From Calamus simplicifolius (Eukaryota > Streptophyta > Magnoliopsida > Arecales > Arecaceae): a stretch of DNA of 64,000 bases. The notes beneath the pieces are model-generated. The model saw nothing but the letters and a program-made list of their open reading frames with translations. It ran no database searches and was not told the DNA's origin. The stretch spans positions 1,223,119-1,287,118 of the forward strand of contig UESW01003880.1 of the NCBI GenBank assembly GCA_900491605.1, given 5' to 3'. The position numbers were made by a program, and so were the translations under genes. Shown in pieces: positions 30,255-41,153 of this stretch (position 1 is the stretch's first letter; the number at the start of each line of letters is the position of its first letter).

Positions 30255-30968
30255 TAATGCACTGATCCAGCATCGTCAGAGTAAACGATGAAGGCAACTG
30301 ATGGAGCCCTACTTGGCCTTGTGGGATGGCCTCGGCCTCCAAGGCTCCCTCGGTCCCGGGCCGAGCTCCAGCCTCAGCCTTGGCCTCGAGCTTCTGCCTC
30401 GGCCTTGACCTCGAGCTTCCGTTCTGGTCTGGCCCCCGAGACTGGCAACCTGCTGTCTCGAGCTACCTGACACGCCCATGTGGCCCACCAATCACCTGCA
30501 GCGGCCACGTGGTCCACCACTCGCCTGCAACAGCGCGTTGCTATATCCCGTAACGGCGCATGCCTGACGCAACCAGGTCCACCTGCCACCCATAGCGCCG
30601 CGTTTGGTAGGTGGCAGGCGAGGCAAGACACCTCTGACATGCCCAGTGTCGGTTGCGACCCATCACTGTCAGCCTTGCCTTCCGTCCATTACCGGACAAT
30701 GGCACCTCAAAATCAGCAACCTTTTGGAAACGAAAAAAAGAGACCTTCGAACAGGTATAAAGGCCCACACTCATGACAAGGGAAGGATCCTGAACTCTAG
30801 TTCTCTAACTCTTTTCTACTAGTTAACTCTTGTCTGTTCCCAAGTCGCTGACTTGAGCATCGGAGGGTTCCACCGGAGCAACCGATCTTCGGGGACTTTC
30901 TTGCAGGAGCTCGCCATAGAGGAGGATCTCGTTCCCCGACGTTGGAGGAAGGCGACTTGGCGTCAATA
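30255..30968 (+). repeat. 5' LTR of Tat element 2 (714 bp)
   Basis: Starts TAATGCACTGATCCAGC and ends GGCGTCAATA. The U3 holds short GC-rich repeats (GGCCTCGAGCTTC, CTCGGCC). TATAAAGG at 30756-30763 is the TATA box. The R/U5 part (GAACTCTAGTTCTCTA ... CTTGAGCATCGGAGGG) is recognisably related to the same part of the element 1 LTR, whereas the upstream arrays are unrelated. Confidence 0.93.
30756..30763 (+). promoter_or_regulatory. LTR TATA box of Tat element 2 (5' copy)
   Basis: TATAAAGG follows GAGACCTTCGAACAGG. The 3' LTR has TATAAATG at 40934-40941 in the same context. The equivalent block in element 1 carries TATAAAAG. Confidence 0.7.
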
Positions 30969-30990
30969 GATTGGCGCGCCAGGAAGGGGG
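30969..30990 (+). other. Primer binding site of Tat element 2
   Basis: GATTGGCGCGCCAGGAAGGG directly follows the 5' LTR. It is a well-preserved plant gypsy-type PBS and serves as the reference for the decayed site of element 1. Confidence 0.75.
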
Positions 30991-31048
30991 GGAAGAGAAA
31001 AGCTTCGAACCAGTCAGCACAACTCCTCTTTCCATGAGCTCTCAAGCA

Positions 31049-32571
31049 ATGGTGATGACCCGTGCGCAAGAGGTCTCCCAGTCATGCTGGGGGGCAGCAT
31101 CAAGGGGCTGATCCGCTAGCGGTCGGCCCCTCCGCTCCCATAGCCGATGTCCCTGCACACTACCGCAGCAGCTTCAAGAAGACCAGCTTGCCGCCTCACC
31201 ATGCAAGTCCAGTCTTTGGTAGCGGCAGTCCAAGTCCTCTAGCAGCAACGGCGGCCGCGCAGCAACCGGCGGCCACGCAGCAGCCGGAGCCACTCCCGTC
31301 AGTTCCAGGAGTGGTCCAACCTAGCCAGCATTCTTCTCGGGGGAGGTCTCCCGCCTAAGAAGCTCGCCACCGCCGTACTTCGCAAGGCCTCATCGCTGGG
31401 AGGCCTCCAAGAGGCTCGGTCGCCCTCTCGCCACGCCAGTGCTTCTCCTAGGCGGCGGCACGGGAGGGAGGCAAAACGCCCCCGTCAGCATCGCCATTCT
31501 TCCCCTCCTCAGAATCCTCAAGGGCGGGGTCCTTTGACGGCCGAATAGCCCGCCGGCTGAACGCCGGCTCGACGAATACAACCAGTGGCTGGAGGAGCTC
31601 AGCCGCCGGATCACCAACCCACCAGAGGCACTATGACAGCCGGCCGCCGCTGTCCCGCTGCATCATGGAGGAACCAATATCAACCCGGTTTCATCTTCCT
31701 CAGCTGGACCTATATGACGAGACCACTGATCCCTGAACCATTTGGAAAGCTACAAGGTCTCATGCAGGTCCAGGAGGCAACCGATTCACTTCTCTGTATC
31801 GCCTTCCCCACCACCTTGAGGAAGGCTGCCTGATCCTGGTACTCCGCCTGCCGCCGTGTAGTATCAACTCCTTCCACCAGCTAGAGAGGGCCTTCTTGGC
31901 CCATTTTAACGCCTGCTGAAAGATACCTAGGGTGGCGACAGTCTCTTTTCCATCCAACAGAAGGTGCCGAGTCCCTGCGGGACTACGTCGCCCGTTCAAA
32001 GAAACAGCCCTGGAGGTCTACAACCTCGAGGACTCCGTGCCACCTTGGCCTTGAAGTGAGGGCTTTGTCCCTCCCCCTTTGCATACTCCCTCGATAAGAA
32101 ACCACCCGGCTCCTACACTGAGCTCTTAAGCCGGGTCCAAAAGTACATCTGCATCGACGAGGCTGACTCCTTCTGGCGCGAGGTTAACGGAAGCACCATC
32201 AAGAAGCCGCTCATCCTGAGCCTACAGAGGTTCGTCCCAGGAGGCCCGAGCCTCCCCGCCGACTGGACAACTGTCCTCGGGCTCCCGTGCCGAGGGACGG
32301 CCCGTTCACCCCTTTGCTTGCTCCCATCTCTCATATCTTGCTTGAGATCGAGGGTGAGCCGTACCTACCGTGCCCTCCTCCGCTGAACCCGAAGACCCCC
32401 CGTAACAAGAACCTGTACTGCCGCTACCATCGGAATCACGACCACGACACCGATAATTGTCGCCAGCTAAAAAAGGCGATAGAGGACCTCATCCAGCGAG
32501 GCCATCTGGGAAGTTCATTCAGAGGAACAACCCGAATGCTCCTGGCCGGTCAGCACCTCTGCCATCGATGA
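31049..32571 (+). pseudogene. gag of Tat element 2 (multiply frameshifted)
   Basis: Starts at the ATG of MVMTRAQE (31049), in the same context as element 1. Traces of the capsid region are STRFHLP-like sequence at ~31680, QEATDSLLCIAFPTTLRKAA (31770-31830) and FHQLERAFLAHF in another frame at ~31875. The zinc-knuckle-like motif YCRYHRNHDHDTDNC lies at ~32416-32460. There is a stop after DQYEATTD-like sequence (~31735) and several single-base deletions, more than in element 1. Gag would form the particle; this one cannot. Confidence 0.85.
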
Positions 32572-33062
32572 TTGACAATGCTCCAACCGAGAAGACGGTG
32601 GCGATGATTTCCTGGGGGACAGGCGGCCCATCCAAGAGGCTGAGGGGGGAGGAGGGGTTAGATTCTGTAATTCCCTTTTCCAAAAGGGACCTAGAGGGGA
32701 TGGTCAACAAAAATGATGACAGCATCATCGTGTCCATGACGATCGTTAAACATCTTGTAAAAAGAATTCTAGTTGACAATGGAAGTTCGGTGGACGTTTT
32801 GAGTTACGGTGCTTTTGTTTGCATGAACTTGTCTCTTGACTTACTCCGGCCTGTCACCACGCCCTTGATGGGGTTCATCGGAGACTCCGTAAAGGTCGAG
32901 GGAGAGATCACTCTTTCTGTCATAGCTGGAATGCCCCCACGTCAAAGTACAGTTTTTATGAGCTTCCTTGTGGTCCGGGTGCCCCTTGCCTACAACGCCA
33001 TACTTGGAAGGCCCGGACTTAATCTCCTGGACGCTGTTATCTCCACCAAAAGGCTCTGGTGA
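32457..33062 (+). pseudogene. Aspartic protease region of Tat element 2, active-site Ser changed
   Basis: A 201-codon open frame covers the protease: VSMTIVKHLVKRILVDNGSS, TPLMGFIGDSVKVEGEITL and VPLAYNAILGRPGLNLLDAVI. The active-site triplet, D-S-G in element 1 and D-T/S-G in retroviral-type proteases, is D-N-G here (AAT at 32778-32780). The frame is otherwise the longest undisturbed piece of this element's gag-pol, so the replacement is more likely a late mutation than part of a general collapse. Confidence 0.85.
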
Positions 33063-34720
33063 GGTTCCCTACCAGCGAGGGGGTCGGAGAGATGCGGGGG
33101 GAGCAGAACCTGCTACCGCTTTGCTACCACATGGCCCCCAGTCCTCAGGGGGCGATATCTGCACCTGCATTAGAAGCGCTGGACCCCCGGACTCGGAAAG
33201 GAGAGGGGAACCGGCCGAGCACCTGCTATATTCCCCCTGGGGGAGGACCCGATGCAGACCATCCAAATCGGGGCCCTGCTTCTGAGGAAGCCCGCAACCA
33301 GCTCCTCGCTTTCCTGCGAGCCAATGCTGACATCTTCGCCTGGTCGGCGTCCGACATGCCAGGCATCCCGAAGGAGGTGATTACCTACCAACTCAACATC
33401 AAGCCGGAGTGCCGACCCGTCCGGCAGAAGAAGAGGAGCTTCGCCCCCGACAGATAGAAGGCCATAGATGAAGAGTGCGTAAGTTGATGGCAGCCGGCCA
33501 CATTCGCGAAGTGCACTATCCCGATTGGCTGGCAAATGTCATGATGGTCCACAAAGCCAGTGGGAGTTGGAGGATATGCATGGACTTCACCGACCTAATA
33601 AAGCGTGTCCCAAGGACAGCTTTCCACTGCCTCGGATCGATCAGTTGGTAGACGCTACATCCGGCCACGAGACCCTCAGCTTCATGGACGCATTCTCGGG
33701 ATACAACCAGATCAGGATGGACCCGACTGATGAAGAGGCGACCTCCTTTGTAACCGAGAAGGGAATTTATTGCTATAGGGTGATGCGTTCGGTTGAAGAA
33801 TGCGGGGGCCACCTATCAGAGGTTAATGAACAAGATCTTTGAGGACCAGATAGGGCATAATATGGAGGTGTATGTGGATGACATGCTGACCAAGAGCACC
33901 TGCGCTGCCGACCATGTTGCCGACCTTGCGGAGACTTTCAACAATCTCCGCCGATACCAGATGAGGCTGAACCCCCGCAAGTGTGCCTTCAGGGTTACAG
34001 CAGGCAAGTTTCTGGGCTTCATGGTGATGCAGCGAGGAATCGAAGCCAACCCCGATAAGATCCAAGCCATCTTGGATATGAGGCCTCCGGCTAACAAAAA
34101 GAAGGTGCAGCACCTGACGGAAGGGTGGCAGCCTTGAGCCGTTCCTTTCTTCAAGGCGTTGCGCAAGGTCAATAGCTTTGAGTGGACGAAGGAATGTCAG
34201 GAAGCCTTTGAGAAGCTAAAGAAATTGTTATCCACTCCTCCACTACTATCCAAGCCAGGGGCGGGGAGAACTCTTTCTGTATCTTGCGGCCTCCCTTAAG
34301 GCCATCAGCTCCATGCTTGTTCGGATGGATGCCGACGGAGCGCAAAAGCCGGTCTACTACACCAGCAAAGTACTTCATGACACTGAGACAAGATACTCCA
34401 AGACCGAGAAGATCATCTTCGCCCTGGTTGTCTCCGCTCAGCGATTCCGACCCTACTTTCAAGCTCATCCAATCGTGGTGCTCATGGACCAACCTCTCCT
34501 AACTATCTTGTCCCATCTTGACACCTCCGGTCGGCTGGCCAAGTGGGCCATCAAGTTGGAGAGTTTGACTTGTCCATTCGGCCAAGATTGCAATGAAGTC
34601 CCAGGTGTTAGCCAACTTTTTGGTCGAGTGCACTTGGACCGAGGAGCATCCGGAGGAGTCGCACCCGGAGGTGCTCGTGGAGTCCCCCACGGCCGAGGGA
34701 GCGGGAAGGAAGACTGAATC
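33063..34720 (+). pseudogene. Reverse transcriptase and RNase H of Tat element 2
   Basis: The linker LLAFLRANADIFAWSASDMPG (33300-33362) is followed by ECRPVRQKKRSFA and a TAG at 33456-33458. RT motifs are SFPLPRIDQLVDATSGHE, SFMDAFSGYNQIRM, YCYRVM and the catalytic VYVDDML at ~33869-33889, with NPRKCAF and KFLGFMV after it. The first RNase H is in a frame at 34313-34717 (KPVYYTSKVLHDTETRY, EKIIFALVVSAQRFRPYFQ). Frameshifts at ~33595, ~33785, ~34115 and ~34555 divide it; ~25 codons around 34140 appear deleted relative to element 1. Confidence 0.9.
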
Positions 34721-34724
34721 CTTC

Positions 34725-35135
34725 ATATAGACAGAGCGTCGAATTCTCAAGGGAGTGGGGCTGGACTCATTCTTGCGAGCCCCGAGAGGGAGGTGGTGGA
34801 GTATACCCTCCAGTTTCTTTTTCTAGCCACCAACAACAGGTGGAATATGAAGCCTTGCTGGCAGGGATGAAGCTAGCCAAGAAACTCAGTGCGGAGCATT
34901 GAGGGCCTTCACGGACTCTCAGCTTGTCTCTGGGCAGGTTGCTAGGGAGTACGAGGCCAGAGACCCGACTATGTCCTGTTACCTGAGCAAGGTGCAATCC
35001 CAGGCCTCTCAGTTTTTCTACTTCCACGTCAGCTACATTCTTTGGGTGGAGAATGCCAGGGCTGATGTATTGTCCCGCTTGGCCACTTCGGTCGATGGGA
35101 CCTTGGGAAGGACGTACGTGGAGCACCTATAAGTC
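34725..35135 (+). pseudogene. Second RNase H of Tat element 2
   Basis: The start is decayed (an early TAG in the ILHID-like strand at ~34728), followed by GSGAGLILASPEREVVE. After a frameshift near 34835 there is AFTDSQLVSGQVAREYEARDPTMS, then FYFHVSYILWVENARADVLSRLA (34890-35090). The DSQLV aspartate and the ARADVLSR terminal motif are as in element 1. This is the archaeal-type domain typical of Tat elements. Confidence 0.85.
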
Positions 35136-35149
35136 CTAAGCATCGAGGC

Positions 35150-36400
35150 AGCGGAGGAGGCTCTGCCGGTCGAGCAGGAGCCCTCTTGGATGGATGCCTA
35201 CGTCCGATACCTGACTGATGGCACCCTCCCTGAAGACCCAGCTAAGGCCAACTACTCAGGCGATGGGCCCCGAAGTTCCTAATAATGGACGGAAAGCTCT
35301 ACCGAAGATACTTCTCATACTCGGTCCTTAAGTGCGTTGGCCCATGGAAGCTGATTACATCCTGCGAGAAATCCATGAGGGCATCTGCGGAAGTCATCTG
35401 GGGGGCAGAGCCCTAGCGTACAAAGCCCTACGGCAAGGGTACTACTGGCTGACCATGAGGGAGGACGCAGCCAAGCTCATCAAGAAGTACGATAGCTGCA
35501 GCGCCATGCCAACATCCAGCGGCGGCCGACGTCCCAGCTGACCCCCCTGGCGACACCTTGGCCCTTCGCCCTATGGGGTATGGACATTTTGGGACCGTTC
35601 CCTCCAGCCTCTGGTCAGCGCAAATTCCTGTTGGTGGCCATTGACCACTTCACCAAATGGGTTGAGGCCGAGGCACTCGCCAAGATCACCGAGAGCAAGG
35701 TGAGGTCCTTCTTTTGGAAGTCCATAATATGTCGGTTCGGGCTACCACATACCCTGGTCACCGACAACGGCCGACAGTTTGACAACGCACCCTTCCGAGG
35801 ATTCTGCACTGAGCTAGGCATCCATCAGCGGCTCACCTCAGTTGGGCATCCTCAAACCAACAGAGTGGCCAAGGTGACCAACCGTATTATTCTCCAAGGA
35901 CAAAGAGCCCGGCTAGATGACTGCAAAGGACGGTGGGTGGAGGAGCTTTCCAATGTGCTGTGGGCCTACCACACAACACTGCGAGCCCCCACTGAAGAGA
36001 CTCCCTTCAACCTCGTCTTTGGATATGAAGCCATCATTCCTGTGGAGATCGGCGCCCCAGCCTTAGGGTGGAGGAATACAGAAGGCAACCCAAACCAGTT
36101 GCGGGCCAACCTTGACCTGGTGGAGGAGGTACAGGACCTAGCGCGACTTCGGATGGTAGCTTACTGACAGTGAGCGGCCGGGTATTACAATGCTCGCATC
36201 CGCCCTATGACCTTTTTGCTGGGGGACCTAGTCCTCCGGCGAGCTGAAGTTTCAAAACCAATGGAAGAGGCAAGTTAGCGCTGAACTAGGAAGGATCCTA
36301 TCGAGTTACTGAGGCACTCCACCACAGAGCGTACAAAATTGAAGGGCTAGATGGAAAGCCACTCCGCGGACATGGAACGCTGACAACCTCCGTTGGTATT
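35150..36400 (+). pseudogene. Integrase of Tat element 2, catalytic Glu replaced by Lys
   Basis: The zinc-binding part is at 35330-35540 (EADYILREIHEGICGSHLGG, YDSCSAMP). The core is in a 195-codon frame at 35580-36167: MDILGPFPPASGQRKFLLVA, DHFTKWVEAEA, LVTDNGRQFDNAPF and VAKVTNRIILQG. The residue aligned with the third catalytic acid is AAG (Lys) at 35871-35873, where element 1 has GAG (Glu) at 10655-10657. The preceding conserved NG is NR. The core is otherwise uninterrupted; the C-terminal region is shifted from ~36165. Confidence 0.88.
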
Positions 36401-36514
36401 ATCAGGAGTGTACCCTCTCTTTACATTAAATTTCATGCTTGCATTCTTCTGGGCTCTCACCCTGCACTTGATATAATAAACATGAGTTCAAGTAGCCCAG
36501 TTTTTCAGCAAAAA

Positions 36515-37480
36515 GCCCGAGGCCAGCTCGGCACATCAAGTCCAATGTACCATTGGCATCGAAAACTGGTGTACCACCGGCTCCCAAGAAGCTCGAGGCC
36601 AGCTCGGCATATCAAGTCCAATGTACCATTGGCATCGAAGACTGGTGTACCACCGGCTCCCAAAAAGCCCAAAGCCAGCTCGGCACATCATGTCCAATGT
36701 ACCATTGGCATCGAAGACTGATGTACCATCGGCTCCCAAGAAGCCCGAGGCCAGCTCGGTACATCAAGTCCAATGTACCATTAGCACGAAAGACCAGTGT
36801 ACCATCAGCTCCCAAGAAGCCCGAGGTTAGCTCGGCACATCAAGTCCAATATACCATTAGCACCGAAGACCGGTGTACCACCGGCTACCAAAAAGCCCAA
36901 GGCCAGCTCGGCACATCAAGTCCAATGTACCATTGGCACCAAAGACCGGTGTACCATCGGCTCCCAAGAAGCCCGAGGCCAGCTCGGCACATCAAGTCTA
37001 ATGTATCATTGGCACCGAAGACCGATATACCACCAGCTCCCAAGAAGCCCGAGGCCAGCTCGGCACATCAAGTTCAATGTACCATTGGCACCGAAGACCG
37101 GTGTATCATCGGCTCCCAAAAAGCCTGAGGTCAGCTCGGCACATCAAGTCCAATGTACCATTGGCACCGAAGACCGGTGTACCACTAGCTCCCAAGAAGC
37201 CCGAGGCTAGCTCGGCACATCAAATCCAATGTATCATTGGCACCGAAGATCGGTGTACCATCGGCTCCCAAAAAGCCCGAGGCCAGCTCGGCACATCAAG
37301 TCCAATGTACCATTGGCATCGAAGACTGGTGTACCACCAGCTTCCAAAAGTCTGAGTCTTCCTCGGTGGTCCAAGGCCGATGTTCCATCGGTCCTTAGGT
37401 CCGAGTCTTCCTCGGCGGTCCAAGGCCGATGTTCCATCGGTCCTCAAAAGCCCGAGTCAACCTCAACGTCCGAAGGCTGG
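36515..37480 (+). repeat. ~75-bp tandem repeat array in Tat element 2
   Basis: About eleven units of ~75 bp begin with GCCCGAGGCCAGCTCGGCAC and continue ATCAAGTCCAATGTACCATTGGCACC (given here in parts) and GAAGACCGGTGTACCATCGG, from 36515 to ~37350. A shorter related unit (GTCCAAGGCCGATGTTCCATCGG) follows two to three times up to 37480. Because 75 is divisible by three, frames of up to 191 codons stay open on both strands; these are artefacts. The position is the same as the 47-bp array of element 1, but the sequence is unrelated. Confidence 0.92.
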
Positions 37481-37769
37481 CGTTACAATGGGGCCGGCAT
37501 GGTCCCTGGCTCGGCCTTGGCTCTCCCGTGGGTCCGGCCCTACATAGCTAAGTTGAAGTCGCTCATGAATGGGTAGAAACTGCCCCTCGGTGCCGACGAA
37601 GCCCCTAAGGGTCCCACGTCGGCAAGCCAAGGATTCAAATGCGACACATTGAAGTTAGCTAAAAATAATTTCATTGATGCTAAAGTGTTTACAAAATGCC
37701 AACTAAATCGGACTTGGTACAAAAACAAAGGGAAAAATAGTACAAAATCAAGGGTTGGTCGTGGGCTTG

Positions 37770-39866
37770 TCATCGGGGGGGGAGGCCCTCGGACCCTTGG
37801 TCCGGCTTGATGTCCATGGCATGGGGGAGGTCCAAGACCCGAGCCACTTTTTCTCTAGCATCGCGGAACCCTTGGTGGTAGGCGTCCGTATTGGCCTCGA
37901 TTAGCTCGTTGGCAAAGCGTTCTGAGGCTCGAAACTCCTCTACGGCCGCTACGGCCCTATTCTCGGTGGCGGCCTCCACCTCTGCAACCCTGGCCTCCTT
38001 CTCCGCAATCAGAGAGAATTTTGTCCTCTCCGCCTCTTTGGCGCGCTCCGCTTCCTCCTCGGCACGCCCTGCCCTATCTTCGGCCACCTGAATGGTCGAG
38101 TTCAGCTTGGCGATGTGAAGGTTTCGGGCCTCGATGGCGCTCTCGGCCTTCCCGAGCTGACTGAGTGCCGCTCGGAGTCGATTGGCTTCGGTCTCCACTC
38201 GGCTCTTGTCCTTCCTTATTTCGTCGGCTCGGTCGGTCCTTGCCGCCTCCAGGGCCCTTTCTGCCGCCTCGGCTCGGGCCTGGGCCTCCTCGGCATCCCA
38301 CTGGGCCTAGCGGATAATGGCCTCCCCTTCATCGATCACATCCCTGGTGGCTCCCAAGGAGTTTGTCACCTGCATTCAGAAGTCAGTTATGCAAACCATC
38401 GGGTATTTGAAACCAAGGGCAAAAAGAGACACTTACTTGGACAAGGGCTGTGAAAGCTTCCCTGAAGAACCTGGACGCCCCTAGCTGCCTGAGCTCCTTT
38501 TGGAACTCAGGCAAGATAACCTGGGACATGAGCCGCTCCACTCGACGCCCATCATTCATAAGGGAAAATCCATGGGGGGTTGGTTCGACCCTGCTTCCCT
38601 CGGCGGCTTCGGTGCGCTCGGGCTCGATGTGCGAGGGGCTGCCCGTCGGCATTTCCTCTGAGGGCGAGCTCACTACCACTGATCGCCCCATGGTTCGGCC
38701 CTGCTCTACCTCCGTCGGAGTTGGCTCGATGGGCACCTGGGGCTCCTCTGTTGCCCCCTCGACCCTCGCCTCCTCCGGTAGGGTGTCGGTTGTCAAATCC
38801 ATTGCCGGGGCGGTTGGAGGCTCTCGGCGCTCGGGTGGTTGGGAAACTTGCACCGTCAGACGCTTGGAGGCCAGGGCCTGCTGCCCCTCGCTTGGCCCTC
38901 CCTTGGCCCTCATCCTCTTGACGGCGGCCTTCCTGAGCTTGGTGGTCGGGAGCTTCATCACTACGTGACGTCGGTCGGAGTTAGCAAAAAAAAAAAAAAA
39001 GAGAGAGGAAAAGGAAGAAGGAAATTTGGTTAAGTATGGGGACGTATGCTACTCACCGCTTTGGGTAGAGACGCCCGCCAGTCGGAGGTTGTCCTCCGAC
39101 AGGAGTTGGTTGCACCTGGGGATGTCGATGGTCAAGAGTTGCCCAGCGCCTCCTTATCCCTCGGGAGTATGGTCGAGTTCGAGTTGGGCCTGAGGTCCGG
39201 GTCCCCCCACTCGGTTTTGACTTGGTCAATGTGGGACTTCCATCCCTTGACGAAAGAAGGGAGGAACAGCTTGAGAACACGGCCGAGTCGGGGCTAGAAC
39301 AACCACCAACCCGCCTGCTGTTGGAGGGTGTAGAAGGATCGAAAAAGGGAGACTCTAGGTGTGATGCAGTGGAAATGGCATAGGACGATGAAGGAGCAGG
39401 CAGTTCAGGGAGAGTTTGGGACCAGCTAGGAGGGGGTCAAAGAATAGTAGTCGAGGAGGTTAGTGAAGAAAGGGTGAAATGGCAAGCAGAGACCTAACCT
39501 AAAGGATATTTCGTAAATGGCCACTCTACCAGGCCGTGAGGAGATCACCATGTCATCGGGGGTCGGGAGGAAGAGCACGATATCTCAGGAGATTTGGTAA
39601 CGGGCCCTGATATTAGCCAGATCCTGGCCCGTTACCGTGGAGGTGGTCCCCATCGGGGATTCCGCCCCCATCCTCTGTGAGGTGCCGGTGGCCGTCCAAC
39701 GCCCCCGCGCCGGAGCCTTGCGGGCGGCTTGCCGTGGTTGGATAGGAACGTGGTCCCCTGGATCGAAGGACCAGGAGGGAGCAGGAGAAGGGGAGGCACG
39801 AAGCCTCGAAGAAGAGATTTGGTCCTCGGGGTCAACCAACGAGGACGAGGACGGGGAGGAAGCCAT
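37770..39866 (-). pseudogene. Antisense three-exon gene of Tat element 2
   Basis: Minus strand. Exon A (39866-39057) starts MASSPSSSSLVDPEDQ. Its domain is decayed but shows SRPGRVAIYEISF, LLDYYSLTPS and a terminal PRCNQLLSEDNLR segment in another frame. Exon B (38960-38437) reads MMKLPTTKLRKAAVKRMRAK, EGQQALASKRLTVQV, then a proline/glutamate-rich linker and FREAFTALVQ. Exon C (38369-37770) is a coiled coil (ANRLRAALSQL, AERAKEAERTKFSLIAEKEA) ending after KVARVLDLPHAMD. Introns are 38961-39056 (GTGAGT...GTAG) and 38370-38436 (GTAAGT...GCAG), matching those of element 1, and both joins keep frame. One TAG lies early in exon C. Exon B is one uninterrupted open frame. Confidence 0.75.
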
Positions 39867-40399
39867 GGCAGGGGTTTAGGAGAGAAAGGAAGGCTCAGAA
39901 GGGTCAGGGAGCTAACTTGAAATAGAAATGGCAAAGGCTGGTTCTCGGGTTGCAGGGGAGGTCAAGAGCCAGGGGAAGACGATGATGGTTGAAACAAAGT
40001 GGCGAGATTCAGCCCTCGCCCGGTTTTGTCAAGTTTTAAATCATCCTGCCTCTTCTAGCCAGCCACGCGGACTCCCGCTATAAGCTGGGTCGCTTTGGCA
40101 GGTGCCCGGCGCGTGAGACGATCCGCCTCCGGCCAATGACGGGACACCGCTGATGTCAGCATCATGATGGCAATGATGCGGTAGCTTTTTTGGATTTTGA
40201 GAGGACAACCTCACCTCGAGGACGATCGCTGCAGATCAGACGAACGGTAGTGACTGCCTGATCACATCCCCCAGATCGCCCGCGCTAAGTTATCGCAGTG
40301 CCTAGAGACACGTATCCAAGGGCGGTTAGTGGCAGTTGGGGATCAACCACTCGGGAGGTGACACCCCTTTCGCCTCGCGAAGGTGGGCCCGCTTCGTCT

Positions 40400-40417
40400 C
40401 AGGGGTGAGGGGGCATC
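40400..40417 (+). other. Polypurine tract of Tat element 2
   Basis: CAGGGGTGAGGGGGCATC directly before the 3' LTR. It is identical in sequence and spacing to the tract of element 1. Confidence 0.75.
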
Positions 40418-41148
40418 TAATGTGGCTGATCCAGCATCGTCAGAGTAAACGGTGAAGGCAACCAACGGAGCCCTACCTCAGCCTCGTGGGATGGCCTCGG
40501 CCTCCAAGGTCCCTTCGGCCTCCGAGGCCCCCTCGGCCCCGGCCTCGAGCTTCTGCCTCGGCCTCGGCCTCAAGCTCCAGCCTCAGCGTCGAGCTTCCAT
40601 CCTGATCTGGCCCTCGAGACTGGCAACCTGCTGCCTCGAGCCGCCTGACACGCCCACATGGCCCACCAACCGCCTACAGCAGCGACGTGGTCCGCCACTC
40701 GCCTGCAACAGCATGTGGCCATAACTCGTAACGGTGCACGCCTGACGCAACCAGATCTGCCTGCGATCCGTAGCGCCACGCTTGGCAGGTGGCAGGCGAG
40801 GTAGGACACCTCTGACATGCCCAGTGTCGATTGCGCCCTGTCACTGTCAGCCTTGCCTTCTGTCCGTTACCGGACAACGGCACCTCGAAATCAGCAACCT
40901 TCTAGAAACGAAAAAAAGAGACCTTCGAACAAGTATAAATGCCCACACTCACGACGAGGGAAGGATCATGAACTCTAGTTCTCTAGCTCTTTTCTGCTAG
41001 TTAACTCTTGTCTGTTCCCAAGTCGCTGACTTGAGTGTCAGAGGGTCCCCATCGGAGCAATCGGTCTCCGAGGACTTTTTTGCAGGAGCTCACCGCAGAG
41101 GAGGATCTTCGTTCTTCAACGTTGAAGGAAGGTGACGTAGCGTCAACA
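40418..41148 (+). repeat. 3' LTR of Tat element 2 (731 bp)
   Basis: Starts TAATGTGGCTGATCCAGC and ends GGTGACGTAGCGTCAACA. It matches the 5' LTR with many substitutions and a few small indels, mostly in the GC-rich U3 repeats (GGCCTCGGCC, CCTCGAGC). The divergence suggests insertion well in the past. Confidence 0.93.
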
Positions 41149-41153
41149 ATACC
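41149..41153. other. Target-site duplication, right copy (ATACC)
   Basis: ATACC directly after the 3' LTR, identical to 30250-30254. Confidence 0.9.

Larger units (their letters stand above)
30255..41148 (+). mobile_element. Tat element 2: full-length Ty3/gypsy retrotransposon with antisense gene
   Basis: A 10,894-bp element bounded by the 5-bp target duplication ATACC (30250-30254 and 41149-41153). It has LTRs of 714 and 731 bp, a PBS, gag, protease, RT, RNase H, second RNase H, integrase, ~75-bp tandem repeats, a spliced antisense gene and a polypurine tract. Both LTRs start TAATG... where element 1 has TGATG..., so the canonical TG is mutated in both copies. The 5' LTR ends ...CAATA and the 3' LTR ...CAACA. 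Frameshifts and stops throughout gag-pol make it non-autonomous. It sits in host sequence between the S-acyltransferase exon copy 2 and the zinc-finger gene. Confidence 0.95.

Noticed and set aside
36553..37210. Frames of 137 and 191 codons in the 75-bp array
   Set aside because: The unit length is a multiple of three, so frames remain open by construction.
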